From contig CAJJDN010000030.1 in NCBI GenBank assembly GCA_905182985.1, positions 144,432-208,431 of the forward strand: a stretch of DNA of 64,000 bases. The letters are read 5' to 3'. Of the stretch, positions 11,456-26,535 are shown piece after piece (position 1 is the stretch's first letter; each line of letters begins with the position of its first letter). A program made the translations under genes and the position numbers. This DNA comes from Paramecium sonneborni. Taxonomy: Eukaryota > Ciliophora > Oligohymenophorea > Peniculida > Parameciidae. The notes below the pieces were generated by a model that saw only the letters and a list, made by a program, of their open reading frames with translations, was not told the origin of the DNA and did no database searches.

Positions 11456-13261
11456 ATGCTTGGTTGGAATAAAATTACTTAATTAAGAAGTAAAGCTGGT
11501 GGAGCAGTATCAAAAGTAAAAGATTTTGCAAAAGATTTAATAACAGTTGATGCTGAAGAGAATGAAAATTAAACAAATAGTGCTAATTAAGATTTTCAAT
11601 AAGCATTTGCTTAATTATAAAAAGGATATGGTTTAGCTTAAAGTCCTTAAGATAAATCTAAAAAAGTTAATGAATCAACAAAAAGTCCTAATGAACCAAC
11701 ATCTCCAATTCAAATTGAAAAAAAGATTGAAATGTAAGAAATTAAAAAAAATGAATTTGATAATTCTCTCTTTATTGAAATAAAAGAAACTATTTAAAGA
11801 ACATTTTCATCTATATAATAAACAATAAATGTTTAATGGGGAGAAAAATAAAATATCAAAGAAGAAATTAAGGGGAATTCTTTGATAGAAGAAAAAGATT
11901 AACAATAAGAATAATAAGAAATAATTAAAGAAGATTTTAATAGTAAAAATTAAGTAAATTAAGAATCTTTTAAAGATAAAATAAATGAAATTGTCAATAA
12001 TTCATCTAAACAGTTGGATGTATTGATTTTGTAAATTCAAAATAATTATTAAGAATCATTAAATAAATTAAATGATTAATTGGCAATCGAATAATAATCA
12101 ATAGGAGATATTGGATCATTGATAAATTAATTTTTTATAGCAATATCTCGTTAGAGTACATTTTATGATAGATTTCTTTAACTTAGATAATAAAAGGGAT
12201 AATCTAAAGAGATTGTAGCTTTAATAGAGAAATCACTTCTTAATACAAGCAGTGAAATATTGCAATAAAAACAAGATTAATAGTAGAGTAAAAAAGAATA
12301 GTAATTAATAAATGAAAATGCAAATTTACAAAAAAAAATTGTAGATTTATAAGAAAAATTAAATAGCTCAAATAATTAAATAAAAGATTTATAAAATAGA
12401 ATAAAAGAACTTGAAAAATATCAATAAGAATGGGATAAGATTAAAAGAGATTATGCTGAAGAGATAAAATAAAATTTCAACGAATCTGAGAATCTTAAGG
12501 CTAAGCTAAAATAAAAAGAATAGGAGGTATAATAATTATATAATACTTTCAGTTGTAATAAAGTAATTAAGATTTACAAAAATAGCAGGATCTTCGAACA
12601 CTTTTAGAGTAGAAATAGGAAGAAATTGATCGATTAGAAAAACTATTAGAGGAATGGTAACTTGAAAACTAATCATTATAGAGTGGAATTTAGGCAGCAT
12701 AACTTTAATTAGAAGCAGAAAAGGTATTGTTGAATTATAGTTTGTTAGGATCAGAAGGAAAAAATGATAAAAAAGTTTTAGGAAGAATTTAAGAAATTAC
12801 GATCTGAAATTAGTAAAGAAGATATAAGTTAATTGAAATTTTTAAAGGAAAATAATGAAAAACTGAAATTAAATAATTCTTAATTAAAATTATAAGTAGA
12901 AGAATTAACTATAAAACATGAATCTATTTTAAGATCTCATGAGGATCTTAAATCAGAGGCATAAGCTCTTCATAATAAAATTAGGTAAGATTAAAATTAT
13001 GCTAATAATATGGTTGATAAAAGAGTTATTACAAATGTTCTAATTTAATATTTTGATTTTAATTCTGATTTCAAAGTGAAAGTGTAAATATTAGAAACTT
13101 TAGCAAGTTTATTAGATTTGACTAAAGATGAAAAAGAAAAAATAAGTAAATTTTAATAAAATGTAGATCCATATCGAAATAGATAGAATTAATCATAAGT
13201 ACAACAGTAGCCTTCTAGTTTTAGAGATAAATTTATTGGGTTTTTAAAACATGGTGAATGA
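11456..13261 (+). CDS. Golgin with C-terminal GRAB/GRIP-like domain
   Basis: 585 residues with two introns (26 nt near 12533 and 25 nt near 12725). The N-terminus MLGWNKITQLRSKAGGAVSK resembles golgin leader sequences; the middle is several hundred residues of Q/E/K-rich coiled coil. The last 90 residues contain NNMVDKRVITNVLIQYF and VQILETLASLLDLTKDE, matching the Arf/Rab-GTPase-binding GRAB/GRIP-type domain of GMAP-210 and related golgins. Expected role: tethering vesicles at Golgi membranes through an Arf-family GTPase. The assignment to GMAP-210 rather than another golgin is inference. The next gene starts only 21 bases after the TGA. Confidence 0.75.
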
Positions 13262-13282
13262 TTTATATTATTTTAATTAAAT

Positions 13283-14994
13283 ATGAAAGCTCTACTCTAA
13301 TAAACTATGTAGTAAATTAAATTAGATCAAGAATTAAAGAAACTTTTAGCTCAGAGAAGTGATTCTTAAGATATTTTAATCAAGTATGAAATATTATTAG
13401 TTGTAATAGATTATAATCAATTTTTGAATAAGCACTTGATAATCATACAGAATTATATTGGAAAAAAGAACATGCTCATACGAAAACTTAATTAGAATGT
13501 TCTATTTAAGAATGTCTTTCTTTAAGACAGGATTTAAGAGAAATGGATGAAGATAGAACAGATAAATAAAAAATCATCAAAGAACAAAATAAATAAATAG
13601 ACGAATTGTAAATAGCCTTAGGAGAAATAGAATAAAAGTTAAACATTATGCAAGAAAATATTTTATAATAAAAATAAGAATTAGCAGAAGAATTTGAACA
13701 AAATTTGAATTAAATATAAGATAGTTATAAATAAAAAGAAAAAGAGTAATTTTTTAATTTATAATAAAAATTGGCAGAATTAGAATAAGTAGTTAGTGAT
13801 TAATAGGTTGCTTTAACAAAAGAAAGAGAATTATAATAGCATGCTGGAAAGGATTTTAAATAGTTAAAAGGATAGTTGAAAACAGAATAAGAAACTGTTA
13901 CTTAATTAAGATAACAGATATAAAATTTAAAAAAAACAAATGAAACAATAAATATTGATAAACAATGTTTAGAAAATAGATCTAAATAATTGAAATCATA
14001 AAATGAAATATAATACAAATAAATAAAGTCATTAGAAACTAAATTAATAGATTTGAATGAAGAAGTAGAGAGATATAAGAAAAAGAATTAATAAGATTAG
14101 TCTAATATTAAAACTTTGTAAAATGAATAAGAAAAAATTTATAAAAGAAGGTTAAGAAATTTTAAATTGAAAGTTGATGAAATTAAGAATAAAATCAAAG
14201 TAAATTTGTAAAAGATCTTTTAAGGTTTAAAGTTGGAAATGGAAACGCTTAGGTTCTAAGTCTAAAAAGAATTATCATTAGTTTCAACTTAAACTTGCTA
14301 AATTGTTTCTAAATAATTAAAATTAGATTATGATGTATCATAAAGAGAATTTTCAGACAAAATGGAATAAATTAGATACTCTATGCAAGCACATTTTAAA
14401 AATACTTTAGAAAAATAAATTTAAGAATTTGAATCTAAAGAATTATAAATGAAGAATGAATATGAATTAATAATCAAGACTTTGAAATCATAAATCTAAG
14501 GTCTAGAAGATATTTAAAAAGATTTAGAAAGAGAAATTTAATAAAAAAAAGTAGAAACCTAAGAAAATTAATTAAATTTATAAGAAAAAGTAGAAATAAT
14601 GACTGATTAATAAAAATAACTTTAAGAATTATCAGATCAAGCAAAGGATTAATTAAATTTATTGATTTAATAAGAAGAATAGATTAAATAATTGAAAGAA
14701 TAAAATGAAAAATTTCAACGTAAAACAATGCAATATGAAGATTATGTAAGCAAATAAACAATAATATATTAAACTTAAAACGCTGAGGAGAAAATATATA
14801 AAAAGTAATTTGAAGATGTTACTGAATCAAATTAACATTTAAGAAAATAAATTAAAATTCTTTAAGAGCAATAATAAAGTGATTAATTTGCAATAAACAA
14901 ACTAAAAAGTCAAGTTTCTTCTGTTAAATTAAATACTATTAAAGATGTTGAAGAACGACATTTAATTAGACTTTAAAATATAAGAAAAATCTGA
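13283..14994 (+). CDS. Coiled-coil protein, unidentified
   Basis: 565 residues after removing one 17-nt intron (13384-13400, GTATGAAATATTATTAG), near the lower size limit for introns. Almost the whole product is heptad-patterned Q/E/K/L sequence, with a short non-coil part at about residues 330-400 containing the only cluster of aromatic and cysteine residues (STQTCQIVSKQL). Such proteins in ciliates are commonly basal-body, cortical or axonemal scaffolds, but nothing specific is visible. Its stop is 23 bases from the stop of the convergent gene at 15018. Confidence 0.7.
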
Positions 14995-15017
14995 TAATAT
15001 ATATAAATATGATTTTT

Positions 15018-16303
15018 TCAATGTATCAATTTGAATGTATTTGCCTGTAGAGATTATTAATTAAGTTCATCGAGCTTAATCATTTATTTAACTTTTTTTG
15101 GAAGAGTAGTCTTTTTAGTTAGTTGTTTTTTTAAATCAACTGTTTAAGAATATAAATTATCTAGATGAATTTCATAAGTAGATTATAATGAAGAAGTATG
15201 AGATTCATTTTCTAAATCTTCATGTATTTTTTATTCAATTTTATGATATCTTTTTTTGAGTCTTTAATTTCCAATTTTAGAAGCTATAATTTCATGTGAT
15301 GGAATAGTATCTTCATCCATTTCAGTAAAATGATTTCTCAGAATAATTGGTTTTGGTTTGTTGTGTAAATAATCATATAGTTATAAATCTTTGGATGTTA
15401 ATACATCTTTATTATATAACTAAAATTTGGAATTGGTTGATTTAGTAATCTACATTTTAGAAAGCTTATTTAATTCTTATTATTTTAAATAATGCTATCT
15501 TGAAGCTTCATCTAAATATTTTTTTGTTGATTCAGTTAGATTGTTTTTTAAAAATATTTTAGAAATAGCTGGAATTTCTTTTGAATTTTTGATAACTTTG
15601 AATAGATAAGAATAATACTTGGTTTCAAATCATCATAACTGACTGTCATAGTCTTTAATGATTTAATAGAGGGGATCTTTTTAGCAAAAGGATCTCTAGT
15701 TTAAGCTAATTTATCTTCGATTCCTTCAGAAGCATCAACAATAGTTTTAAACAATCCAACATTTTATAGATTTTACCTTCTTTAAGTTTCATTGTCTTCT
15801 TTCTTTTACATCATCCTTGTATGAATTAAATTATTTAATCCTTGTAATTTAGATTTTAAGTAGACACTCCTATCATCTTATGAATTTCTAACTTATTTGT
15901 GTTTAAATTTATTTTTAAATCTTACTAATGGTCCTAGTATACTAATTCCTTTAGAATCAGCATGATCTTCCATTAATTATTATCTTAATCTAGGATAGTT
16001 GGATAATTGCAGTAATTCAATACTTGTTATTTTACCATCTAAAAATAATTCAAAAGAATCTTTAAATAGCATATTGATATTATGTGTCTAAAGTGCTATA
16101 TTTCCTTTAGAAGATCTTTAACTTTAACTGCTTCTCACAGAATCAATAATTGGATTGAATTTAATCTGCTTCGATTTTCTAGGTAAAATCAAGTTTTTCA
16201 ATTATGGTATTTTTTTTCTTTAAGTCATTAAATTACCACTATATTCTTTGACTTCATCTGTTTCTGTTCTAAGATAAGTTGATATTGTAGATGATTCATT
16301 CAT
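15018..16303 (-). CDS. Unidentified basic protein
   Basis: 421 codons with one 23-nt intron (GTATTATTC..CAAAG, about 15607-15629 plus). No domain recognised. Visible features: basic N-terminus, the motif LGPLVRFKNKFKHKQ, and the stretch TRDPFAKKIPSIKSLKTM. C-terminal part QLYDYLHNKPKPIILRNHF is K/P-rich. No signal peptide or membrane segment. It is transcribed divergently from the pseudokinase-TPR gene, with only 14 bases between the two start codons. Confidence 0.65.
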
Positions 16304-16317
16304 TATTTTAATTAAAT

Positions 16318-19135
16318 ATGCGTCTTAGAGCAATTTCTGAGAATAAGAAGCCTGCTGGAATGAGAAATATGGGAAGAGATCTATCAACTATGAAAGAAAT
16401 GATTGCTTTTTGGGGAAAGAAAGAAGAACCAGTTAAATTACCTCCAATCAATATTATAGAGAGATCAGACTTTTATGAACAAAGACCATTTGAAATTAAG
16501 TTTAAAATCTATCAGAATTGTTTTGCATATAATAATCTTATTCATAAAGAATTTGAACTATTGTATATTACAACACCTGATCAAATGAATGATTCATTTA
16601 TAGAAATTGAGTATAAAATTTTAGTATCAGATTGTTATTTTGGCAGACCTACTTTTACAAACACAGAATTCAGTACCTAAATTCAATATTATGCTGGCTA
16701 AATTGATAAAACAAGTAATTTATAATGTATATCAAGTTAGTTGCATGTATTAAATTGAAAACATGCCTGAACATTTATTGAGTTCTTCAAAAAGTATCAG
16801 ATCAATGTTCTATCATTATTATTTTAGTTCAAAACATGATAATTTACCATTTATATAAGTTCTTAAGACTCCTATTGTTTTTAGAGAAAAAAAAACTATG
16901 AGATTTAGAACTCTTAACACATCAATATCTGAATTATCATAAAATGGGCTTTTAACATTAGTATACATTACAGAGTAATATATACCTTTTTAAAATATTT
17001 ACTCTAAAAAATTAGAAATGGGTAAATTTTCTTATGATCAAAAACTCCATTTTGCTCTTAAAATAATGTAGCTTGTAAATTCAATTGAAAGATTAGGAAT
17101 AGCTATTCTAGAATTAAACATGGAATCAATATTAATAACTAAAGGAGGATAATTCAAAATTTCAACAACAAATTTGATACCCTTTTTATAAATTGCTGCT
17201 TATAAAGAAGTCTGGTCAATGTATGATGATTATGAAAAAGTTTATACACATTTATCATTACATAAGAATATCAAACCACCAGAAATAAAAAGAAGAGAAC
17301 CCATTAAAGATTTTAGAGCAGTAACACGTTATAACATAGGTTTAATACTCTTATAGCTCTATTTTGATATTCCAAATATTCAATATGTAGATGAATAAAA
17401 AATGCAAGGTTTATTATTTTAACTCATTCCAAAAAAAAGATCTGGAATCAATGATGATTAAATTGATAAATCAAATAAATCAATTAATTTTGAATAAAAC
17501 AATCCTTTAAGTGCTTTAATATTAAGATTTTTATCAATAGATCCTATTAAGCGATTAGAATTTTCATTAAATCAATTAATGCAAACAGAATATGAAGTAG
17601 ATGATTATGATTTTACTGAAGATATGCAGCATTTCTTTTCAAATTAAAATGCATATTATAGACCTTAATCATAATCTAGTTATAAAAGTAAATAATCTAA
17701 TCAATTTTAATAATAAAATAGTTTTGTTTCTGGTGATAACAATAATAATAATAATAATAATAATACATCTTCTTTTGTTAAATAATTATATTAACCAACA
17801 AATAATAGTCAAGATGATATGCCTGCAATAGCATTAAAATTACCTGAATTAACATAAAGAAGTAGAAAGAAGATTGGAGCTCCATCATATTAATCTTATG
17901 TTAGATCTAAAAATTTAATAGCAGAAGTTCATTTCAATCTTTATTTATATTAAGCTGCTCTTGATTAATGGCAATATTTGCTACCAGATGTAGAAGAATG
18001 TTTTGGTGAAACATCTCCTGAATGTGAATATATTTTAGAAAGAATATGGGTGTTATCTTAACATCTTGGATAAGAAAGAGTATTAGAATAAATTAGTTAA
18101 AAGTATGTTACAATAAGAAAGTCAAATGTAAAAGGAGTTAAAGAATAATTAGAAGTTGCTCATTTACTCTAAGATTAAGCTAAAGTGAAAGCTCATACAA
18201 GACCTAATGAAGCTATTGATTTATATCATTAATCTTCAAAATAATTCTAAATGGTTAAAGGTAAGTTTAATAATCATAGTGCTTATAATTCAATGTAAAT
18301 TGGTTTAATTTATTTAAAACTTATGAATATAGAAAAAGCCAGAAGTAATTTAGAATATGCTGTTTATATCTTCACTAAAATGGAAAAGTCATCATTTATT
18401 CCATTCTTAATTGCTATAACATGGCAAATTGATGATGAAGAGATTGTCAAAGAACCAGTTAATAAAATAAAATTATTTTAATCTCTTTTTTAATTAGGTT
18501 CATTCTATTTTAACTTTGAAAGTTAATAGAAAGCTTATGGAGTACTTTAAGCTGCTAAAGATACTATGGATGAATTAAAATAAGGGGAGCTTTACTCTGA
18601 GTAATTCATTCTTTATTCTACTTTAGATTAATAAGATTATGTAGAACTGAAGTCATTAAATTATACACTGAACTTTCAAGATGTCTCATGAGTAATAATG
18701 AAATTGATGATGCACTTAAATTAGTTGAAGAAGGAATTTAATAAAATACAGATCAACTTGAAATTAAATCATTAATTGATATCAAAGTTGAAATTTTAGT
18801 CGCCTAAGGAAAAATATCTGATGGATTAGCAAGTTAAATTTTCAATTATATTTATAGTACTTGGATTATGGGCTAGACAATTTCAAAGAACTAATAATTT
18901 AACTATGGAAACTGCTTTTCTACTTAAAGAAGTTGCTGATTTAGCATACAAACTTAAAGATGTACCATTATATTCTAATTATTAGTTAAATGTTGCCTTT
19001 AGCTTTTATTCTGAATCTTTAGCTATTTATTAAAAAGGAAAAGTTAAAGGTTTAAAATAAAAAAATGAAATACAGCAATACATCTAAGACATTGAGGAAA
19101 ATCTTTAATAGATTTTCTCAATCTAAAAAATGTGA
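16318..19135 (+). CDS. Pseudokinase-like domain fused to TPR-type helices
   Basis: 915 residues; introns 16715-16736, 18601-18626 and 18833-18857. Residues about 140-460 have the outline of a protein kinase C-lobe: ALKIMQLVNSIERLGIAILE followed by LNMESILITKGGQFKI, where HRDLKPENILL would be expected, and no DFG after it; later YNIGLILLQLYF and FLSIDPIKRLEF match helices F and I. Catalytic Asp and metal-binding Asp are both missing, so no phosphotransfer is expected. A poly-Asn tract (AAT repeat, 17741-17765) links it to a C-terminal half with helix pairs such as AYNSMQIGLIYLKLMNIEKA and LGSFYFNFESQQKAYGVLQA, typical of TPRs. Role unknown; likely a scaffold. Confidence 0.65.
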
Positions 19136-19213
19136 TTACGTCAATATATTTTAACATTATTTTTAAATTAAAAAAATACTCTGTTCTTATTTTTAATAGA
19201 AAAACTTAACTTT

Positions 19214-20869
19214 ATGAATACATCCAACAGAACTTAAAGTTTTTATCGACAATAAAGAGAAATAGAAATAGAACTTTAAACTAATTCAAAAAATTCCAAT
19301 AAGTAATAATATGCATAACAATAAGAATTAAATGTATTTTTGTTAAATTAATAATAAAACTAGGAAACTTATGTCAATATGGTTAAATTTATTTAAAAAT
19401 ACCAAGAACATAATCAAAAATTTTAAAATTTATCAATAAATAAAAATGCTACTGCTGTTTTAATTATTGGATAAAAAAAAGTCGGAAAATCATCTATTTA
19501 TCATGTTCTCAAAGGTGACAAATTGGAGAAAGATAATAAAAATTAATTCAATGTTTAAAATCCAAAAGGAGTTATCTCATCAATTTGTATGGAAGAATCC
19601 TAATAAACATAAACTCCTAATATTTATAATTATAATGATTAATTTGACATTATTGATACACCTGGATTTTAGGACTTAAATTCAACAACCGAGGAAATCA
19701 TAGTTTCTTTTCATTTAAGAAATTTGATTAATAAGTATTCATAAGTAATAATTATTCTTGTTATCGAATTTAATTCATAAAATATATAATGCATTGAAGA
19801 ACCCATTAATTTAATCAGCTCATAACTAAGTAAAGAACACCTTAAATATTTGTGCATGAACAATCGAATTTTAATGGTATTGAATAAAATTGAATCTCAA
19901 AATAATAATTTCTTAGAAACCACGAATTAATTCTTAAAATAAATAAAAAATAAAGCAAATCCAGAGGATCACGATATCACATCTTATTTTTTAAAACATG
20001 AATAATCTAATTTTATTGTTCCTTTAAAAAAATTTGAGGAAATTTATAACCAAAAAGCATTTTTTTAAAATATATATGATTTTTTGAATTTAAAAAGAAA
20101 TCACTTATTTACCAGATTCAATTTTAAATAATATATATATCATAAACATCTAATTTAAAATATTTAACAATTGGTGATTGATTTAAAAAAATAAATCCTT
20201 GAAGAATTGAAACAATTTTTAGATTAATTCAATTAAGAGTGCTCTAAACTTACAAGTTTTATTTAATTAATTTTATATGATAAATTAAAGAATATTTTTA
20301 ATGAAGATTAATTTTTAGACAATTTATACTAATAATTGAAGGAGGCTAAAAAATTTTATGAGGAATGTTTTAATTAGAATTATTAATCACCAAATAATAG
20401 GCTAAATTATATTTTAATTATTTTAAAAAATAAAATTATATCTTTTTTCAAAGAGATTATGAAAGGGAAGGGTGCATTAAAAGACTTAGATTATATTTAA
20501 AATGGAAAATTCTTAAGAGATAATATAGATTAATTGGAAAACAAATTAAGATATCCTAAATGGAGGAGTTTAGAATTAAAAAAAATTTAAGTGGGGTAAA
20601 TTTAGATATCAATTTTTTTAATTGAACCTTCACCTGAGAATAATATTTTATCTACAAATTTCATGATTATAAATTAGCTTCCATAAATTAATTCAATAAT
20701 GAAACATTATGATTGGTGGTTTAGCTACAAAGTTATTAATTAAAAGATCTTTGCTTATGTTTATCCTTGTGAATTATAAGATTAGCAGAAAAAATAAATA
20801 GGTTTACATAAAATAGATAATTTTCTACTTAGATTGAAATTCAATTACAAAATGGTTTAAAAATTATGA
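19214..20869 (+). CDS. P-loop GTPase, unidentified family
   Basis: Intronless, 552 codons. The GTPase core starts near residue 100: G1/Walker A IIGQKKVGKSSIY, a G2-region threonine/serine around VISSICMEES, G3 DTPGFQDLN and a G4-like MVLNKIES (NKxE instead of NKxD). Before it is a Q/N-rich helical leader; after it a long helical region with coiled-coil character. The overall look is of AIG1/IAN- or septin-like GTPases that act on membranes, but no family marker decides it. The G4 Asp-to-Glu change could lower guanine specificity. Confidence 0.65.
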
Positions 20870-21055
20870 TAATGATTATCAAAGATTTTTTATAAAATTT
20901 ACATCCTAAATAATAAGAAAATTTATGAAAAATAGTTTTTTTTAGAACTATAAAATAAAATGTAAGGAAGTTTATTATAAGTATAGATTGAATTAATATA
21001 AATATATATTTATATTATTTTTTGGAAAATAAAGATTCATATAAAATACAATAAT

Positions 21056-23395
<2,340 letters not shown>

Positions 23396-23553
23396 TTAAT
23401 TTTATTATTGATCACAAATCGTGGGAATTTCATAAATTGGGCGCCAATTAATATTATATTTTTATAATTAATAAAATTTACTTTTGTGCTTTTATACACA
23501 CTATTTACATTTTAAAATCAAAATACTAACAATTTTATATCAAATCATATATA

Positions 23554-23784
23554 ATGGATTTAATACATAGAAATATTTAAAATAAGAATAAAATGATGAT
23601 TAAGTATAGATTTATATTATTTACATAGGATGTAAGGATAATTCTTATTGATATGTAAATATAAAATGAATCTAAACAGATGATAAAATTATTATTAGAT
23701 GCATAACAAAATTTCTTAACTAATAATGATTTGACATATGGTGTAATTTATATTATATATAAATAAAATTAATCAAAATGGTGA
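23554..23784 (+). CDS. Possible small ORF upstream of the SHIPPO gene
   Basis: 77 codons read with the ciliate code, starting MDLIHRNIQNKNKMMIKY and containing DVRIILIDMQIQNESKQ. The composition looks more protein-like than the surrounding spacer, but it overlaps the first codons of the SHIPPO gene by 7 bases and has no recognisable motif. It could equally be chance in AT-rich sequence with one stop codon. Confidence 0.25.
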
Positions 23785-25165
23785 GTGCTTTTTCAATTGG
23801 TAAAGCGTAACGATGTATTTATCATGTTAAATGAAATCAGCCACTATTCCCAGGAGTGAAACGCCTGGTCCAGGAGCTTATTAGCCAATGAAGAAATAGA
23901 AGATGACACCCCCATCATTTAAGTAATTTTTGCCTGTTAAAATAGATTTGGATCTGGTAATAGAAGTGGACTTCTGAAAGTATTTGCACCAGGACCTGGT
24001 GCTTATGAGCATCCTTCAAGAGTAACCAAAGAAGGACCAAAGTATTCATTTGGACTTAAAAAACCAACTAATTTAGCAAAATAGGGACCAGGACCAGGTA
24101 AACATAAAGAATTGATTTTTATTCAGGAGCATACAATCCTAATTACAGAACTATGATTAAGGCACTTCCAAATTATTCAATGGGAAGCAAACAATAATAA
24201 AACTACTCTACATTTTAACCAGGACCAGGAGCATATGAAAATCAATCAACAGTTGTAGGAGTTCCTTGTATGAAGTAATTGTAGTTTTTAGTTTAAGATT
24301 TCCACATTCTAAACGTGAAGGATTTTATGATTTGACTCGTACTCCTGGGCCTGGATCATATTTAAAGAGACCCAATAGTGCTGGTCCTCAATATAAATTT
24401 GGAACAGCATCTAGAGGAGCTTTTTCAGAAGGTAAAAATCCTGGTCCTGGAGAATATGAGGCAAGAAGTGAATTTAATGTTTCACAAAAAGGGTTTTCTA
24501 TGCTTTCAAGAAGAAATTAAACTCAGTAAGAATTAGTGCCAGGACCTGGTACTTATAATTGGGATAAGAAATAAAAATTACAACCTCCTTCTTATAAAAT
24601 AGGAAATGAAACAAGAGATAGCTTAAATAGAGAAATGCTTAGAACTCCTGGACCAGGAACATATGAATCTAGATATGAATTTGCAAGACCTAAATCTGCA
24701 TAAGTTCGTATAGGTAGTGCCAATAGAAGACCATTAAGTGATACAAGAGATATTCCAGGACCAGGAACTTATGATTTGAATACTAAAATTGGAGAGGGAC
24801 CAAAACATTAAATTTTAGGTAGTAAATATGAACCAACAACAACTTTAAATTAACCTGGACCAGGTGCTTATAATCCAAATGATGGACCCAGTAAATAACG
24901 TCCTGCTTCAGCCAAAATTGGAACAGGTTAAAGAGCTGAACTGAATGCTGGTTTTGGAAAAGATGTTCCAGGTAAGATTATTATTTATTTTATTAAAGGA
25001 CCTGGAAATTATAATCTAAGAGGTTAATCTGATGGGCCTAAGTGGGGATTCGGAACAGCCATGAGACCACATCTGAATTAAACGGATTAAAGTGTTCCAG
25101 GACCAGGAAATTATAATCTCAAACCAACTTTTGCAGATGTTCCATCATATCTATTGAATAAATGA
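23778..25165 (+). CDS. SHIPPO (STPGR) repeat protein, ODF3 family
   Basis: 420 residues after removing introns of 26, 23, 29, 23 and 27 nt. About a dozen Pro-Gly-Pro repeats of the form PGPGAY/PGPGTY/PGPGNY separated by 25-40 residues containing K/R-F-G elements, the hallmark of the SHIPPO/STPGR family (ODF3, STPG, CIMAP). These proteins bind microtubules in axonemes and flagellar accessory structures; some are microtubule inner proteins. Starts MVSAFSIGKAQR and ends PSYLLNK. Placement in Paramecium cilia or cortex is inferred from the family. Confidence 0.88.
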
Positions 25166-25354
25166 ATATATTTGAATTATAATATTATGATGGATGGAAA
25201 TAAAAACTTAATCTGATAATTCTATTTATTTTTAATATGATTGTCGTTTTTAATAAATTTATTTTTAAACAATTAATTCTTTACCAGAAAGTAAAAACGA
25301 ATAGTGTGATATGAAAAGCCAATATGATTTTGGTTGTACAACATTAATTTAATT

Positions 25355-26425
25355 ATGAAATTGATTCTCATCGCTCTTTTGGGATTAACACTCACACAAG
25401 CTGTCTTTGTTAAGAGATCAAACGATCCAAGCAAGGCTGTCTTCACATAATTGGAAGCCATGGAAGAACATGAATTAGGAAGAAAATTGTTAGATACAAT
25501 TGCTCTCTAATTGAACAACAAGGCCCCATTAGGAGATATTGCTAAAATGTTATAATAATTGAGAGAAAACCTCATTCTTAATTAATAAGAAGCTGATTAA
25601 AAGCATGCTTAAGATGAAGTTGATTGTGAAACAGAAATTTACTAATACAACAGAAGAATTGACTTCGCATCCAATGAAATCACCGAATCAACCTAAGAAA
25701 TCTAAACACTCAGTGCAAAGGTTGAATAATTGACATAAGACGTTGAAAACAAATAAGTTTAATTGGATATCTTGAATGAATAAGAAACATAAATCAGAGA
25801 ATAAAGAGCTGAAGATGCTTAAAGCTTCACAACATTTGAAAATGAAACAGAAAACGTTATCGAAGCTGTTGAAGTCATCATCTAAAAGTTGAGCTCAATC
25901 CAACCAGATTAAGAAGTTTTGGCTGCTTTAACATAATTAAACAAGATTGGTGCATCCAACCCAATTCTTGCTCTTATGTAAGTTGCTTCAACATTCTCAG
26001 CTGAATAATTGAACAATGTTCTTAACAAATTAGGTGAAGTCAGTGTCTAATTAGCTGAAGCTCTTGAAGATGCTAGATAAACAGAAATTTAAGCTTAATT
26101 AGATTTCGAAGCTTTGGTTGTTGAAATTGCTTCATAAAGAGAATCATTGAGTGCTGCCAGAGAAGATTCTGAAAGATAACTCTAAGATAACTAATAAGCT
26201 TTAGATTTATAAAAGAAGAGAAAGGAAGATGCTACCGATGAATTGAATGCCGCTTCATCAGGAAAGGAATAAAAGGAAGCTGAATGTGATTCATGGAGAA
26301 CTTAATATGCTGAAGATTCTGAACACAGATAATAAGAAATCTCAATCATCAGATAAGTTGAAGAGATCTTAGCTACCAAGTTATCCAACGTTAAAGTTTA
26401 TCTTTAAGAGAGATCATCAGCATGA
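25355..26425 (+). CDS. Trichocyst matrix protein (third locus), intronless
   Basis: 357 codons without introns, unlike the two other TMP loci here. Begins MKLILIALLGLTLTQAVFVK, a signal peptide. The body is a long coiled coil with the family pattern of charged heptads (QDEVDCETEIYQYNRRIDF; ECDSWRTQYAEDSEHR) and two cysteines at the ends of the main helix pair, as in TMPs where they form intrachain disulfides. Codon choice is richer in C-ending codons (ATC, GCC, AAG) than the neighbours, as expected for a highly expressed gene. No neighbour shares its function. Confidence 0.88.
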
Positions 26426-26535
26426 TATCGATTTAATTCTAAAAATAACATATAAATAATTTCCCTTTTAATATTTTTATAAATAACTATTTATTTTCTA
26501 ATTATTTACTATTAATGTTTTTAGATAACGAAAAC

